Positions 41,350-49,502 of a DNA stretch of 64,000 nt are shown here, in pieces. The notes beneath the pieces were generated by a model. That model was not told the DNA's origin, searched no databases, and saw only the letters and a program-made list of their open reading frames with translations. Positions within the stretch are counted from its first letter, which is position 1; every line of letters begins with the position of its first letter. Source of the DNA: Roseomonas sp. E05. GTDB lineage: Bacteria; Pseudomonadota; Alphaproteobacteria; Acetobacterales; Acetobacteraceae. The DNA lies in assembly GCF_030063475.1 (NCBI RefSeq), contig NZ_JASIRT010000023.1:1-64000 (forward strand), read 5' to 3'. The translations under genes and the position numbers were made by a program.

Positions 41350-42087
41350 TCAGACCGCCCAGGCGCGGCCCTCATCCCACAGCGTCTGGCCCAAACTCCG
41401 GAGCTGTGCGGGATCGGCCCGGAACATCGCCCAGAGATCCTCGGCCGCCTTGTCGGCGCGGACGTCGTCCCAGCCGCGCCGAATGCCTTCCAAAGCGCGC
41501 TCGGCGACCTGTCGGGGTGCGGTCTTCTCGCCCTGGACACGCGCGGCCATATCCGTGTCGATGAAGCCGGCATAGACGCCCACGACCCGCGTGCCCTGCG
41601 CTTTCAGCTCGATGCGCAGCGCGTCGGTCGCAGCCAGAGCCGCGAACTTGGACGTGCAGTAAGTGGCGTTGAACGGATAGACGTACCAGCTCACGACCGA
41701 GAGCATGTTGACCAGCGCCCCGCCCCCGTTGCGCCGGAGCACGGGCGCGAAGGCGCGCGCCATGCCGAGGACGCCGAAGACGTTCACCTCCATCTCCTGG
41801 CGCAGCGCCGCCTCGGAGTCCTCGGCCAGGATGGAGCGCGCGAGCATCACCCCGGCATTGTTGACGAGCAGGTTCACGTCCGCGCAGGCCTCGGCCGCCG
41901 CGGCGATGTCGGCCGGGCGGGTGACGTCCAGCCCGATCGGCTGGATCCGCGGATCAGCCCACGCTCCCGGCTTGCGGCTACCGGCGTAGACCTTGGCGGC
42001 GCCCGCTTGCAGCAGCGCCTCGACGAAGGCCTTGCCGAGGCCCCTGTTGGCGCCCGTCACGAGCGCCGTGCAACCAGCGATCTCCAT
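41350..42087 (-). CDS. short-chain dehydrogenase/reductase 2
   Basis: Encodes 245 aa with TGANRGLG at 12-19, NNAGV near 85 and catalytic YCTSK near 150, with S in MLSVVSW. Located 51 bases upstream of the molybdenum hydroxylase set 1 on the same strand, so probably co-transcribed. It may interconvert the alcohol or aldehyde acted on by that enzyme. Substrate unknown. Confidence 0.88.
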   Translation of the reverse strand: MEIAGCTALVTGANRGLGKAFVEALLQAGAAKVYAGSRKPGAWADPRIQPIGLDVTRPADIAAAAEACADVNLLVNNAGVMLARSILAEDSEAALRQEMEVNVFGVLGMARAFAPVLRRNGGGALVNMLSVVSWYVYPFNATYCTSKFAALAATDALRIELKAQGTRVVGVYAGFIDTDMAARVQGEKTAPRQVAERALEGIRRGWDDVRADKAAEDLWAMFRADPAQLRSLGQTLWDEGRAWAV

Positions 42088-42232
42088 CGTCGCGAACTCC
42101 TGGCCCTTGTGTTGGGGCAGAATGTCGCTGAGAGCTGCCGTTGACAGAAGTGCGATGAAGTCAGGTCATTCGTGACTGGGAGTCGTGTATCGCCCCATCA
42201 GGCCTCGCCAGGCCCGGAGGGCGTCGTGCCGT

Positions 42233-43168
42233 TCAAGCTGTTGGGACGTGCCAGGAGGAGGATGGCAGGCCTTCCTGGTCGCGGATCAGGCCAATGAGCT
42301 GCCGCAGCCCCGGCGGTGTCTGTCTGCGGCTCGGATAATACATCGCGAAGGGTGGCCCCATGGAGGACCAATCGGGCATCACCACTTCAAGCTGGCCGCT
42401 TCGGAGCTCTGCCTCCACGCGGTTTTCAAGGCAGTAGGCCAGGCCCGCACCTCGGACCGCTGCGTCGACGGAGATGTCAGTCTCATTCGCACAGAAGGGG
42501 CCTGGCACATCAATGCGGACCATGGCCGCACCGTCGCCGAGTTCCCAGGGGAAGGCGGTGTTGTCGCCAACGCGCATCTGAATGCAGGAATGCTGCAGCA
42601 GATCTTCGGGCCGGCTGGGCCGGCCATGACGTGAGAGATACGCCGGCGCCCCGACCACCACCCACCGCAACGGCGCCGTCAATGCCACCGCGATCATGTC
42701 TTTCGGGATGGTGGACTCGTAGCGTATGCCGGCATCAAAGCCTTCCGCGATGATGTCGACAGGCCGGTCCTCCACTGTGACATCCAGGCGGATTTGCGGA
42801 TACGCCCGCAGAAAGTCCACGAGCACAGGTGACACCAGCAGCCGCGAGGCATCCTTCGGGATGTTGAGACGCAGCCGCCCGACGGGAAAGCGGCGATAGA
42901 GGTCAAGCGCCGCGAGAGCTTCACTGATCGTCTGAAATCCGTCCGCCAGCCGGCGGGCGAGCTCGGCGCCGATGTCTGTCGGAACAACGGAACGGCTGGT
43001 CCTGTTGAGCAACCGGACTCCGAGCCGGCTTTCCAGCTTCTTGACTGAATGGCTGAGGGCCGATGTCGTGAGGTCCAGCTCGATCGCTGCCTGCCGAAAG
43101 CTTCCGCGCCGCACGATGGTCACGAACACGGTCAGGTCGGACAGATCGGAGCGTGTGAACGGGGCCAT
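42233..43168 (-). CDS. LysR-family transcriptional regulator 2
   Basis: Encodes 311 aa from ATG 43168 (AGGAT upstream); ATG 43192 lacks an RBS. HTH at about 10-65 (SFRQAAIELDLTTSALSHSV, LGVRLLNRTSRSVVPT), effector domain after 90 with PVDIIAEGFDAGIRYE. Its start faces the plus-strand gene run beginning at 43492, with a 10-bp inverted repeat in between that looks like its operator. Confidence 0.9.
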   Translation of the reverse strand: MAPFTRSDLSDLTVFVTIVRRGSFRQAAIELDLTTSALSHSVKKLESRLGVRLLNRTSRSVVPTDIGAELARRLADGFQTISEALAALDLYRRFPVGRLRLNIPKDASRLLVSPVLVDFLRAYPQIRLDVTVEDRPVDIIAEGFDAGIRYESTIPKDMIAVALTAPLRWVVVGAPAYLSRHGRPSRPEDLLQHSCIQMRVGDNTAFPWELGDGAAMVRIDVPGPFCANETDISVDAAVRGAGLAYCLENRVEAELRSGQLEVVMPDWSSMGPPFAMYYPSRRQTPPGLRQLIGLIRDQEGLPSSSWHVPTA

Positions 43169-43177
43169 GCAGGATCC

Positions 43178-43214
43178 TTGAATATGGTTCATTAGAACGT
43201 TGAGCCATATTCAA
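43178..43214. promoter_or_regulatory. candidate LysR operator
   Basis: Perfect inverted repeat TTGAATATGG (43178-43187) and CCATATTCAA (43205-43214) with a 17-base spacer, just upstream of LysR 2 and facing the divergent cluster. It is AT-rich in a GC-rich setting. The rest of the 43169-43491 gap shows no convincing gene. Confidence 0.6.
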
Positions 43215-43491
43215 CGCAAGCCGGGTTCTCATTGTCAGCTCCCGTGACAAATATCCGACCGTTCCTCCTGAAGCTTCAACATCTTCCTTTGGCATCGAGG
43301 GCAGAACTCATGGACGGCGCGGCGGGAGGAACCGCGGCAACGAAGGTGCAGAGGTATGTCATCGGAGCATTGGGGCTCGCGGGCGCGTCAGTCCGGCGGA
43401 GCCGAGCCAGACGATAGCCTACAGCCGGTCCGGACCATCCAGACCGTGCGCGATGCCGACATTGTTCGCGCTAGATCAGGAAACCACCACC

Positions 43492-44385
43492 ATGTCACTC
43501 GCCCTTTCCCCTGATTCCGTTGCTGTTGTCACGGGCGGCGCGTCGGGCATCGGCCTGGCCGCGGCGGCGCGCTTCGCCCGGCTTGGCCTGCGTGTCTGCA
43601 TCGCCGATCTCGGCGAGGACCGGCTGGCCCGGGCCGCCAGCCTGCTGGCCGACGCAGCGCCGGGCGGATCGGCCGGCATCATGACTGTCGTGGCGGATGT
43701 TAGCCGCGTCGAGGATGTCCAGCGCCTCGAAGCCGCCGTCCGCGAGCGGTTCGGCGGCACGGACGTGCTGATGAACAATGCTGGCGTCCAGCCGGGGAGC
43801 GCCCTGTTCGGGCCAGGCGAGAACTGGGAGCGCATCATTGGCGTCAATCTCTGGGGCGTCGTCCATGGTACCCGGGTCTTTGCCCCCGGCATGATCGCGC
43901 GTGGGCGGCCGGGCCTCATCATCAACACCGGGTCCAAGCAGGGCATTACCACGCCGCCCGGCGACCCGGCCTACAACGTCTCCAAGGCCGGCGTGAAGGT
44001 CTTCACCGAGGCGCTGGAGCATGAGTTGCGGAACACGCCGGGTTGCCGGATCACGGCGCATTTGCTGATCCCCGGCTTCGTCTTCACGCCACTCACGGCC
44101 CAGGGCCGGACCGAGAAGCCGGAGGCTGCCTGGACGCCGGAGCAGACGGTGGACTTCATGATGGAGCGCCTGGAGGCCGGGGACTTCTACATTCTCTGCC
44201 CTGACAATGACGTCTCCAGCGCCCTTGATGAACGGCGCATCCTCTGGGCGGCCGGCGACATCGTCGAGAACCGTCCACCCCTTTCCCGGTGGCATCCGGA
44301 TTACGCGGCAGCCTTCAAGGCCTTCGTGGAAGCCGGACGCGACATGCACCCGCAGCCTGCCGCTGCATCGTCCCGCCAGCCCTGA
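43492..44385 (+). CDS. short-chain dehydrogenase/reductase 3
   Basis: Encodes 297 aa from ATG 43492. TGGASGIG at 15-22, NNAGV near 97, catalytic YNVSK near 162 (AYNVSKAGVK), with serine in NTGSKQG. It has a longer C-terminus than typical SDRs (WHPDYAAAFKAFVEAGRDMH). Leads the plus-strand run divergent from LysR 2, so it is a likely target. Substrate unknown. Confidence 0.87.
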   Translation: MSLALSPDSVAVVTGGASGIGLAAAARFARLGLRVCIADLGEDRLARAASLLADAAPGGSAGIMTVVADVSRVEDVQRLEAAVRERFGGTDVLMNNAGVQPGSALFGPGENWERIIGVNLWGVVHGTRVFAPGMIARGRPGLIINTGSKQGITTPPGDPAYNVSKAGVKVFTEALEHELRNTPGCRITAHLLIPGFVFTPLTAQGRTEKPEAAWTPEQTVDFMMERLEAGDFYILCPDNDVSSALDERRILWAAGDIVENRPPLSRWHPDYAAAFKAFVEAGRDMHPQPAAASSRQP

Positions 44386-44458
44386 GAGGCTGTGCAGGGG
44401 CTTTGATCGAGCTTGCCGGCGCCGCCGTCAGCAGCGCCGCTTAACAAGGGCAGTGGTC

Positions 44459-45343
44459 ATGAAAGTCGGTTTCATCGGGATTGGGCGCATGGGCTCCGCC
44501 ATGGCGGCGAACTTGCTGAAGGCCGGTCATGCGGTGACGGTGTACAACCGCACCCGGCAAAAGGCCGATGCGCTCGTCGCACAGGGCGCGAGGGCTGCGG
44601 CAAGCATCGCCGATGCCTGCCAGGCGGATGCCGTCGTGACGATGCTCGCCGACGACGCTGCGGTCAGCAGCGCCGTGCATGGCGAGGGAGGTATCCTGTC
44701 CAGCCTGCCGAAAGGCGTGCTCCACATTTCCTCGAGCACCATCAGCGTGGCCTTCGCGGAGCAGCTGGCGGCAGCCCATGCGGAGGCCGGGCAGCATTTC
44801 GTCGCCGCGCCGGTTTTCGGGCGGCCCGACGCCGCAGCGAAAGGCGAGCTATTCGTGATCGCGGCCGGGTCCGCCAAGGCGCTCGCCGCCGCCGGGCCGC
44901 TGCTCGATGCGATCGGCAAGCAGACCTTCACCGTGGGGGAGGCGCCTCAGGCCGCGAACCTGGTGAAGCTGAGCGGCAACTTCCTGATCGCCTCGGTGAT
45001 CGAGGCCCTCGGAGAGGCCATGGCCCTCGTTTCCAAGGGCGGAGTCGATCGCGAGCAGTATCTCGAGATCCTCACCTCCACGCTGTTCGGCGCGCCCGTC
45101 TATCGGACCTATGGCGGGCTGATCGCCAGGAGGCAGTTCGAGCCTGCCGGCTTCGCGGCACCGCTTGGACAGAAGGATATCCGCCTTGCCCTCGCGGCCG
45201 GCGAGATGCTGCGGGTGCCCATGCCGATCGCCAGCCTGCTGCGCGACCGCTTCCTGAGCTTGATCGCGCAGGGTGGTGACCATCTCGACTGGTCCGCCAT
45301 TGGCCAGCTCGCGGCACGGGACGCCGGTGAGGCCGGCAACTGA
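44459..45343 (+). CDS. beta-hydroxyacid dehydrogenase (3-hydroxyisobutyrate dehydrogenase family)
   Basis: Encodes 294 aa. N-terminal Rossmann motif [20 protein letters not shown] at 4-23, YNRT for NADP preference, the family signature around [11 protein letters not shown], and the catalytic lysine in [10 protein letters not shown] near 170. It probably oxidises or reduces a short-chain hydroxyacid or semialdehyde. Second gene of the LysR 2-facing run, 73 bases after SDR 3. Confidence 0.87.
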   Translation: MKVGFIGIGRMGSAMAANLLKAGHAVTVYNRTRQKADALVAQGARAAASIADACQADAVVTMLADDAAVSSAVHGEGGILSSLPKGVLHISSSTISVAFAEQLAAAHAEAGQHFVAAPVFGRPDAAAKGELFVIAAGSAKALAAAGPLLDAIGKQTFTVGEAPQAANLVKLSGNFLIASVIEALGEAMALVSKGGVDREQYLEILTSTLFGAPVYRTYGGLIARRQFEPAGFAAPLGQKDIRLALAAGEMLRVPMPIASLLRDRFLSLIAQGGDHLDWSAIGQLAARDAGEAGN

Positions 45344-45389
45344 ACAGACATCATGCACCAAGCATTCCGCCGCTTCGAGGAGGATAGCG

Positions 45390-45989
45390 ATGAATAGCCT
45401 CGACCGACGGCATTTCGCCGCCGCCATTGCCGGTCTCGGACTCACGGGGCCAGGGCATGCGCTGGGCCAGACAGGCCCCGCCGCGCCGGCACCGGAGGTG
45501 CTGCGGCTGGCGCGCAATGGCTGGGTGCCTAACAATGAGCGCCTTCCGGTGTTGCTCTACCGCGGCGTCGTGCCGGCGACAGGCGATGCGCCGGCCGCGG
45601 CCTTCGAGGCCTTGTTCCAGCGCACCGGCTGGCCCTCGCAGTGGCGGAACGGGGTCTACGCCTATCACCACTACCACTCGACCGCGCATGAGGTGCTGGG
45701 CTTTGCCCGGGGTACGGCGCGGCTGATGCTTGGTGGCCCGAATGGCCACGACGTCGAGGTCAGGGCAGGCGATGTGGCGGTCCTCCCAGCCGGCACCGGG
45801 CACTGCCGGCTGGAAGCGACGCCGGATTTCCTGGTGGTCGGCGCTTATCCACCCGGTCAGCGCTGGGACATCTGCCGTGAGGCACCCACCCCCGCGATGC
45901 AGGCGCGCATGACGGCCTTGCCATACCCCCGTTCGGACCCGGTTGCGGGAAGCGGCGGGCCCTTGCTCTCGCTATGGCCCGGCGCCTGA
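45390..45989 (+). CDS. exported cupin-domain protein (Tat signal, YjlB-like)
   Basis: Encodes 199 aa with a strong GAGGAGG RBS. N-terminus [20 protein letters not shown] is a twin-arginine signal. The cupin core has metal ligands in [20 protein letters not shown] and a second motif around [13 protein letters not shown]. Resembles the YjlB type. A periplasmic location would match the Tat-exported molybdenum enzyme downstream. Role unknown. Confidence 0.75.
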   Translation: MNSLDRRHFAAAIAGLGLTGPGHALGQTGPAAPAPEVLRLARNGWVPNNERLPVLLYRGVVPATGDAPAAAFEALFQRTGWPSQWRNGVYAYHHYHSTAHEVLGFARGTARLMLGGPNGHDVEVRAGDVAVLPAGTGHCRLEATPDFLVVGAYPPGQRWDICREAPTPAMQARMTALPYPRSDPVAGSGGPLLSLWPGA

Positions 45990-46109
45990 CGCCCGGGAAA
46001 CGGCTCCGGGCACAGCCTGCGGGCGCGCGACGTCAGGCGCCAGCCACTTTCCACGATCCATCGAACACCCAGTCCTGGCGCCTCGCCGGCGCCGGCCAGG
46101 AGACCGACA

Positions 46110-47165
46110 ATGCCTGACCCTTCCTCTTCCGTTGACGTCAGTCCTCTTCCCACACGTCGGCTGGGTATGACCGACATGCACATCACCCGCGTCGGCTTCG
46201 GCGCCTGGGCCATCGGCGGGGGGGACTGGGCCGCCGGCTGGGGTACCCAGGATGACCGCGAGTCGATTGCTGCCATTCGTCATGCCGTTGCGCGTGGCAT
46301 CAACTGGATCGACACCGCGGCCGTCTACGGCCTGGGCCATTCAGAGGAGGTCGTGCGTCAGGCCCTGGTTGGCATCCCGGCGAGCGAGCGTCCCTATGTC
46401 TTCACCAAATGCGGCCTTGTCTGGGACGAGAGCGACCGCAGGGCCCCACCGCGCCGGGTCGGCGCAGCGGCCAGCATCCGGCGCGAAGTCGATGCTTCTC
46501 TGAAGCGCCTCGGCGTCGAGCGGATCGACCTTTACCAGATGCACTGGCCTGCCGGGGACGGCACCCCGCTCGAAGAATACTGGCAAGTGCTGCTGGATCT
46601 GAAGAAGGCAGGCAAGGTGCGTGCGGTGGGCCTTTCCAACCACAACGTCGCGCAGCTGGAAGCGGCCGAGGCACTCGGCCACGTCGATACGCTGCAGCCG
46701 CCCTTTTCCGCCATCCGTCGGGAGGTGGCAGAGGCGGAACTGCCCTGGTGCCACGCCCACGGGACCGGCGTGATCGTCTACAGCCCCATGCAGTCGGGCC
46801 TGCTGACCGGCCGCTTCTCCGCCCAGCGTGCTGCCGCGCTTCCGCAGGATGACTGGCGTTCGCGCAACCCCGAGTTCACGGGCGAGAAGCTCGAGCGCAA
46901 CCTCAAGCTCGCCGCGGCCCTCGCCCCGATCGCCGCGCGGCATGGCACCACCGTCCCGGCGGTCGCCGTCGCCTGGACACTCGCCTGGCCCGGGGTGACC
47001 GGCGCCATCGTCGGCGCCCGCGACCCGGCGCAGGTGGATGGCTGGCTCGGCGCGGCCCGGCTCGAACTGACCAGGGACGACCTTGCTGAAATCGCCGCCG
47101 CCATTGCGGCCACAGGTGCCGGCACCGGGCCTGCTTCGCCCCTCACCTCCCAGGAACAGGAATAA
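46110..47165 (+). CDS. aldo-keto reductase
   Basis: Encodes 351 aa. The catalytic tetrad is visible: D and Y in NWIDTAAVYGLGHSEEVV, K in FTKCGLVW, H in LYQMHWPAGDG. NADPH-binding residues are in the C-terminal AIVGARDPAQVDGWLGA. Reduces aldehydes or ketones. In the same run as SDR 3 and the FMN reductase (5 bases to the latter). Confidence 0.9.
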   Translation: MPDPSSSVDVSPLPTRRLGMTDMHITRVGFGAWAIGGGDWAAGWGTQDDRESIAAIRHAVARGINWIDTAAVYGLGHSEEVVRQALVGIPASERPYVFTKCGLVWDESDRRAPPRRVGAAASIRREVDASLKRLGVERIDLYQMHWPAGDGTPLEEYWQVLLDLKKAGKVRAVGLSNHNVAQLEAAEALGHVDTLQPPFSAIRREVAEAELPWCHAHGTGVIVYSPMQSGLLTGRFSAQRAAALPQDDWRSRNPEFTGEKLERNLKLAAALAPIAARHGTTVPAVAVAWTLAWPGVTGAIVGARDPAQVDGWLGAARLELTRDDLAEIAAAIAATGAGTGPASPLTSQEQE

Positions 47166-47170
47166 GCGTC

Positions 47171-47764
47171 ATGTCGGTCAGCACCACCAGGCCCGTTCGC
47201 CTTCTCGGTCTCCCAGGCAGCCTGCGCCAGAACTCCTATTCGCTCGCCATCCTGCGCGGGTTGCAGGCAGGGCTCGGCGCCGAAGCCGTGCTGGAGATTC
47301 GTGATCTGCAGCTACCGCTTTACAACCAGGACGAGGACGGGCCGAACGGGCCGGAAGCCGTGCACGCCTTCCGGCGGGCGATTGCCGAGGCCGATGGCCT
47401 GGTGATCGCCACTCCGGAGTACAATCACGGTGCGCCGGGCGTGCTCAAGAACGCGCTCGATTGGGCGTCGCGCCCTTATGGCCAGTCTGTTCTGACCGGC
47501 AAGCCTGTTCTGATCATCTCGTCGTCCCCGGCCTTTACCGGCGGGGTTCGCGCCCAGGCCCAGCTCAACGAGACACTGTTATCCGTACAGGCCCTTCTCG
47601 TTCCTGGCCCGCAGGTCGTGATCGGCAACGTGGCGGCCAAGGTGCAGGACGGGCGGCTGGTGGACGAGGCCAGCCTGGAGTTCGCCCTCGCGGCGCTCCG
47701 GGGGCTGGCGGCTCTCTGCCGAAGCGCCAGCCGGCTGGAGGCCCCGGCAGCTGTGGGAAGCTGA
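47171..47764 (+). CDS. NADPH-dependent FMN reductase
   Basis: Encodes 197 aa, flavodoxin-like: GLPGSLRQNSYSLAIL for FMN phosphate, TPEYNHGAPGVLKNALDW as the family signature, and SSSPAFTGGVRAQ. Could supply reduced flavin or act as a quinone/azo reductase. Immediately follows the aldo-keto reductase and precedes the molybdenum hydroxylase set 2. Confidence 0.9.
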   Translation: MSVSTTRPVRLLGLPGSLRQNSYSLAILRGLQAGLGAEAVLEIRDLQLPLYNQDEDGPNGPEAVHAFRRAIAEADGLVIATPEYNHGAPGVLKNALDWASRPYGQSVLTGKPVLIISSSPAFTGGVRAQAQLNETLLSVQALLVPGPQVVIGNVAAKVQDGRLVDEASLEFALAALRGLAALCRSASRLEAPAAVGS

Positions 47765-47900
47765 CCGGCACCCGCACAAGCAGATGGGCGGACCATGCCT
47801 GGCGGAAGCCTGCCAGGTGGACCGCCGGCCTATCCCCGGGCGAAGCAGGCGTCTCAGCAAAGGCTCAAACAAGGACGATCCGTCAAACATGGAGGCTCGC

Positions 47901-48551
47901 ATGCCGCAGAAAGCAGATCTTTCTTCCCTGGACATTACGAGGCGCAGATTGATGGAAGCTGGAATTGGCACGGCGGTCGGAACCGCCGTCACGACCCTTG
48001 CGGGACCGGTCGCCGCCCAGGCGATTTCCCGAGAGTCAACCGGGCTCACAGTGCGACTGAAGGTGAATGGCACCGAACATGACCTCGCGCTTGACCCTCG
48101 CACGACACTGCTGGATGCGCTGCGGGAGCACCTGCATCTGACTGGCAGCAAGAAGGGCTGCGATCACGGCCAGTGCGGCGCCTGCACGGCTTTGGTCAAC
48201 GGGCGCCGGATCAATTCCTGCCTGACGCTCGCGGTGATGCATGCGGGCGACGAGGTCACGACGATCGAGGGTCTGGGCACGCCGGAAAAGCTGCATCCGA
48301 TGCAGGCAGCCTTCGTGAAGCATGACGGCTATCAGTGCGGCTACTGCACGCCGGGGCAGATCTGTTCCGCGGTTGCGGTGCTGCAGGAGATTGAGGCTGG
48401 CATTCCCAGCTATGTCACCGAAGATCTGACGGCGGCGCCGCAGCGCACCGAGGCGGAGCTGCGCGAGCGGATGAGCGGCAATATCTGCCGTTGCGGCGCC
48501 TATTCCAACATCGTGGAGGCCATCACCGAGGTGGCGGGGAGGCCGGCATGA
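47901..48551 (+). CDS. molybdenum hydroxylase 2Fe-2S subunit, set 2 (Tat-exported)
   Basis: Encodes 216 aa from ATG 47901 (GGAGG at 5 bases). A twin-arginine signal [17 protein letters not shown] at about 10-26 is followed by a cleavage-like AAQA. The two [2Fe-2S] sites are [18 protein letters not shown] and QCGYCTPGQ with [10 protein letters not shown]. This is the layout of E. coli PaoA, so the complex should work in the periplasm. Overlaps the next start (ATGA). Confidence 0.92.
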   Translation: MPQKADLSSLDITRRRLMEAGIGTAVGTAVTTLAGPVAAQAISRESTGLTVRLKVNGTEHDLALDPRTTLLDALREHLHLTGSKKGCDHGQCGACTALVNGRRINSCLTLAVMHAGDEVTTIEGLGTPEKLHPMQAAFVKHDGYQCGYCTPGQICSAVAVLQEIEAGIPSYVTEDLTAAPQRTEAELRERMSGNICRCGAYSNIVEAITEVAGRPA

Positions 48552-49498
48552 GGCCCTTCACCTATGAGCGTGCCGCCTCGCCGGCCGAGGCCGCGGCGGC
48601 GGCCGCGCGCAATCCGGGCGCCCGGTTCATTGCCGGCGGCACCAACCTCCTCGACCTGATGAAGCTGCAGATCGAGACGCCGTCGCATCTGATCGACGTC
48701 AATGGCCTGGCGCTCGACCGGATCGAGCCAACGCCGGAGGGCGGGTTGCGCATTGGCGCGCTGGTGCGCAACACCGACCTCGCGGCGGATGCGCGGGTGC
48801 GGCGCGACTATGGCGTGCTGTCGCGGGCGCTGCTGGCCGGCGCCTCGGGCCAGCTGCGCAACAAGGCGACCACGGCGGGCAACATGCTGCAGCGGACGCG
48901 CTGCCCGTACTTCTATGACACCAGCCAGCCTTGTAACAAACGCCAGCCCGGCAGCGGCTGCGCGGCGATCGGTGGATTCAGCCGCCAGCTCGCAGTGATC
49001 GGCGGCAGCGAGGCCTGCATCGCGACGCATCCCTCCGACATGGCGGTGGCCATGCGGGCGCTGGACGCGGTGGTGGAGACGGTGCGGCCGGACGGCACGA
49101 CGCGGTCCATTCCGATCGCCGAGTTCCACCGCCTACCCGGCGAGACGCCACATGTCGAGACGGTGCTGGAGCCGGGCGAGCTGATCACCGCGGTGACGCT
49201 GCCGCCGCCGGCAGGCGGTGTGCAGATCTATCGCAAGGTGCGGGACCGCGCCTCCTATGCCTTTGCGCTGGTCTCGGTGGCGGCGGTGGTGCAGCGCGAC
49301 GGCACGGCGCGGGTGGCGCTGGGCGGCGTGGCGCATAAGCCCTGGCGGGTGGAGGCGGCAGAGGCCGAGATCCCGCGCGGGGCCAAGGCCGTGACGGCGG
49401 CGATGCTGGATGGCGCGAAGCCGACGCATGACAACGCATTCAAGCTGAGGCTGGTGGAGCGCACGCTGGGCGCCGTGCTGGCCGAGGCGAAGGGCTGA
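48548..49498 (+). CDS. molybdenum hydroxylase FAD subunit, set 2 (PaoB-like)
   Basis: Encodes 316 aa. FAD loop [18 protein letters not shown] near 28-45; [18 protein letters not shown] leads into the extra cluster cysteines ([25 protein letters not shown]). Same family and insert as the set 1 subunit. Coupled to the Fe-S subunit by ATGA; the Mo subunit follows after 4 bases. Confidence 0.9.
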   Translation: MRPFTYERAASPAEAAAAAARNPGARFIAGGTNLLDLMKLQIETPSHLIDVNGLALDRIEPTPEGGLRIGALVRNTDLAADARVRRDYGVLSRALLAGASGQLRNKATTAGNMLQRTRCPYFYDTSQPCNKRQPGSGCAAIGGFSRQLAVIGGSEACIATHPSDMAVAMRALDAVVETVRPDGTTRSIPIAEFHRLPGETPHVETVLEPGELITAVTLPPPAGGVQIYRKVRDRASYAFALVSVAAVVQRDGTARVALGGVAHKPWRVEAAEAEIPRGAKAVTAAMLDGAKPTHDNAFKLRLVERTLGAVLAEAKG

Positions 49499-49502
49499 TC
49501 CG

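Noticed and set aside
43232-43417. 61-codon plus-strand frame between LysR 2 and SDR 3
   Set aside because: No ribosome-binding site, composition like spacer DNA, and it starts just downstream of the probable LysR operator.
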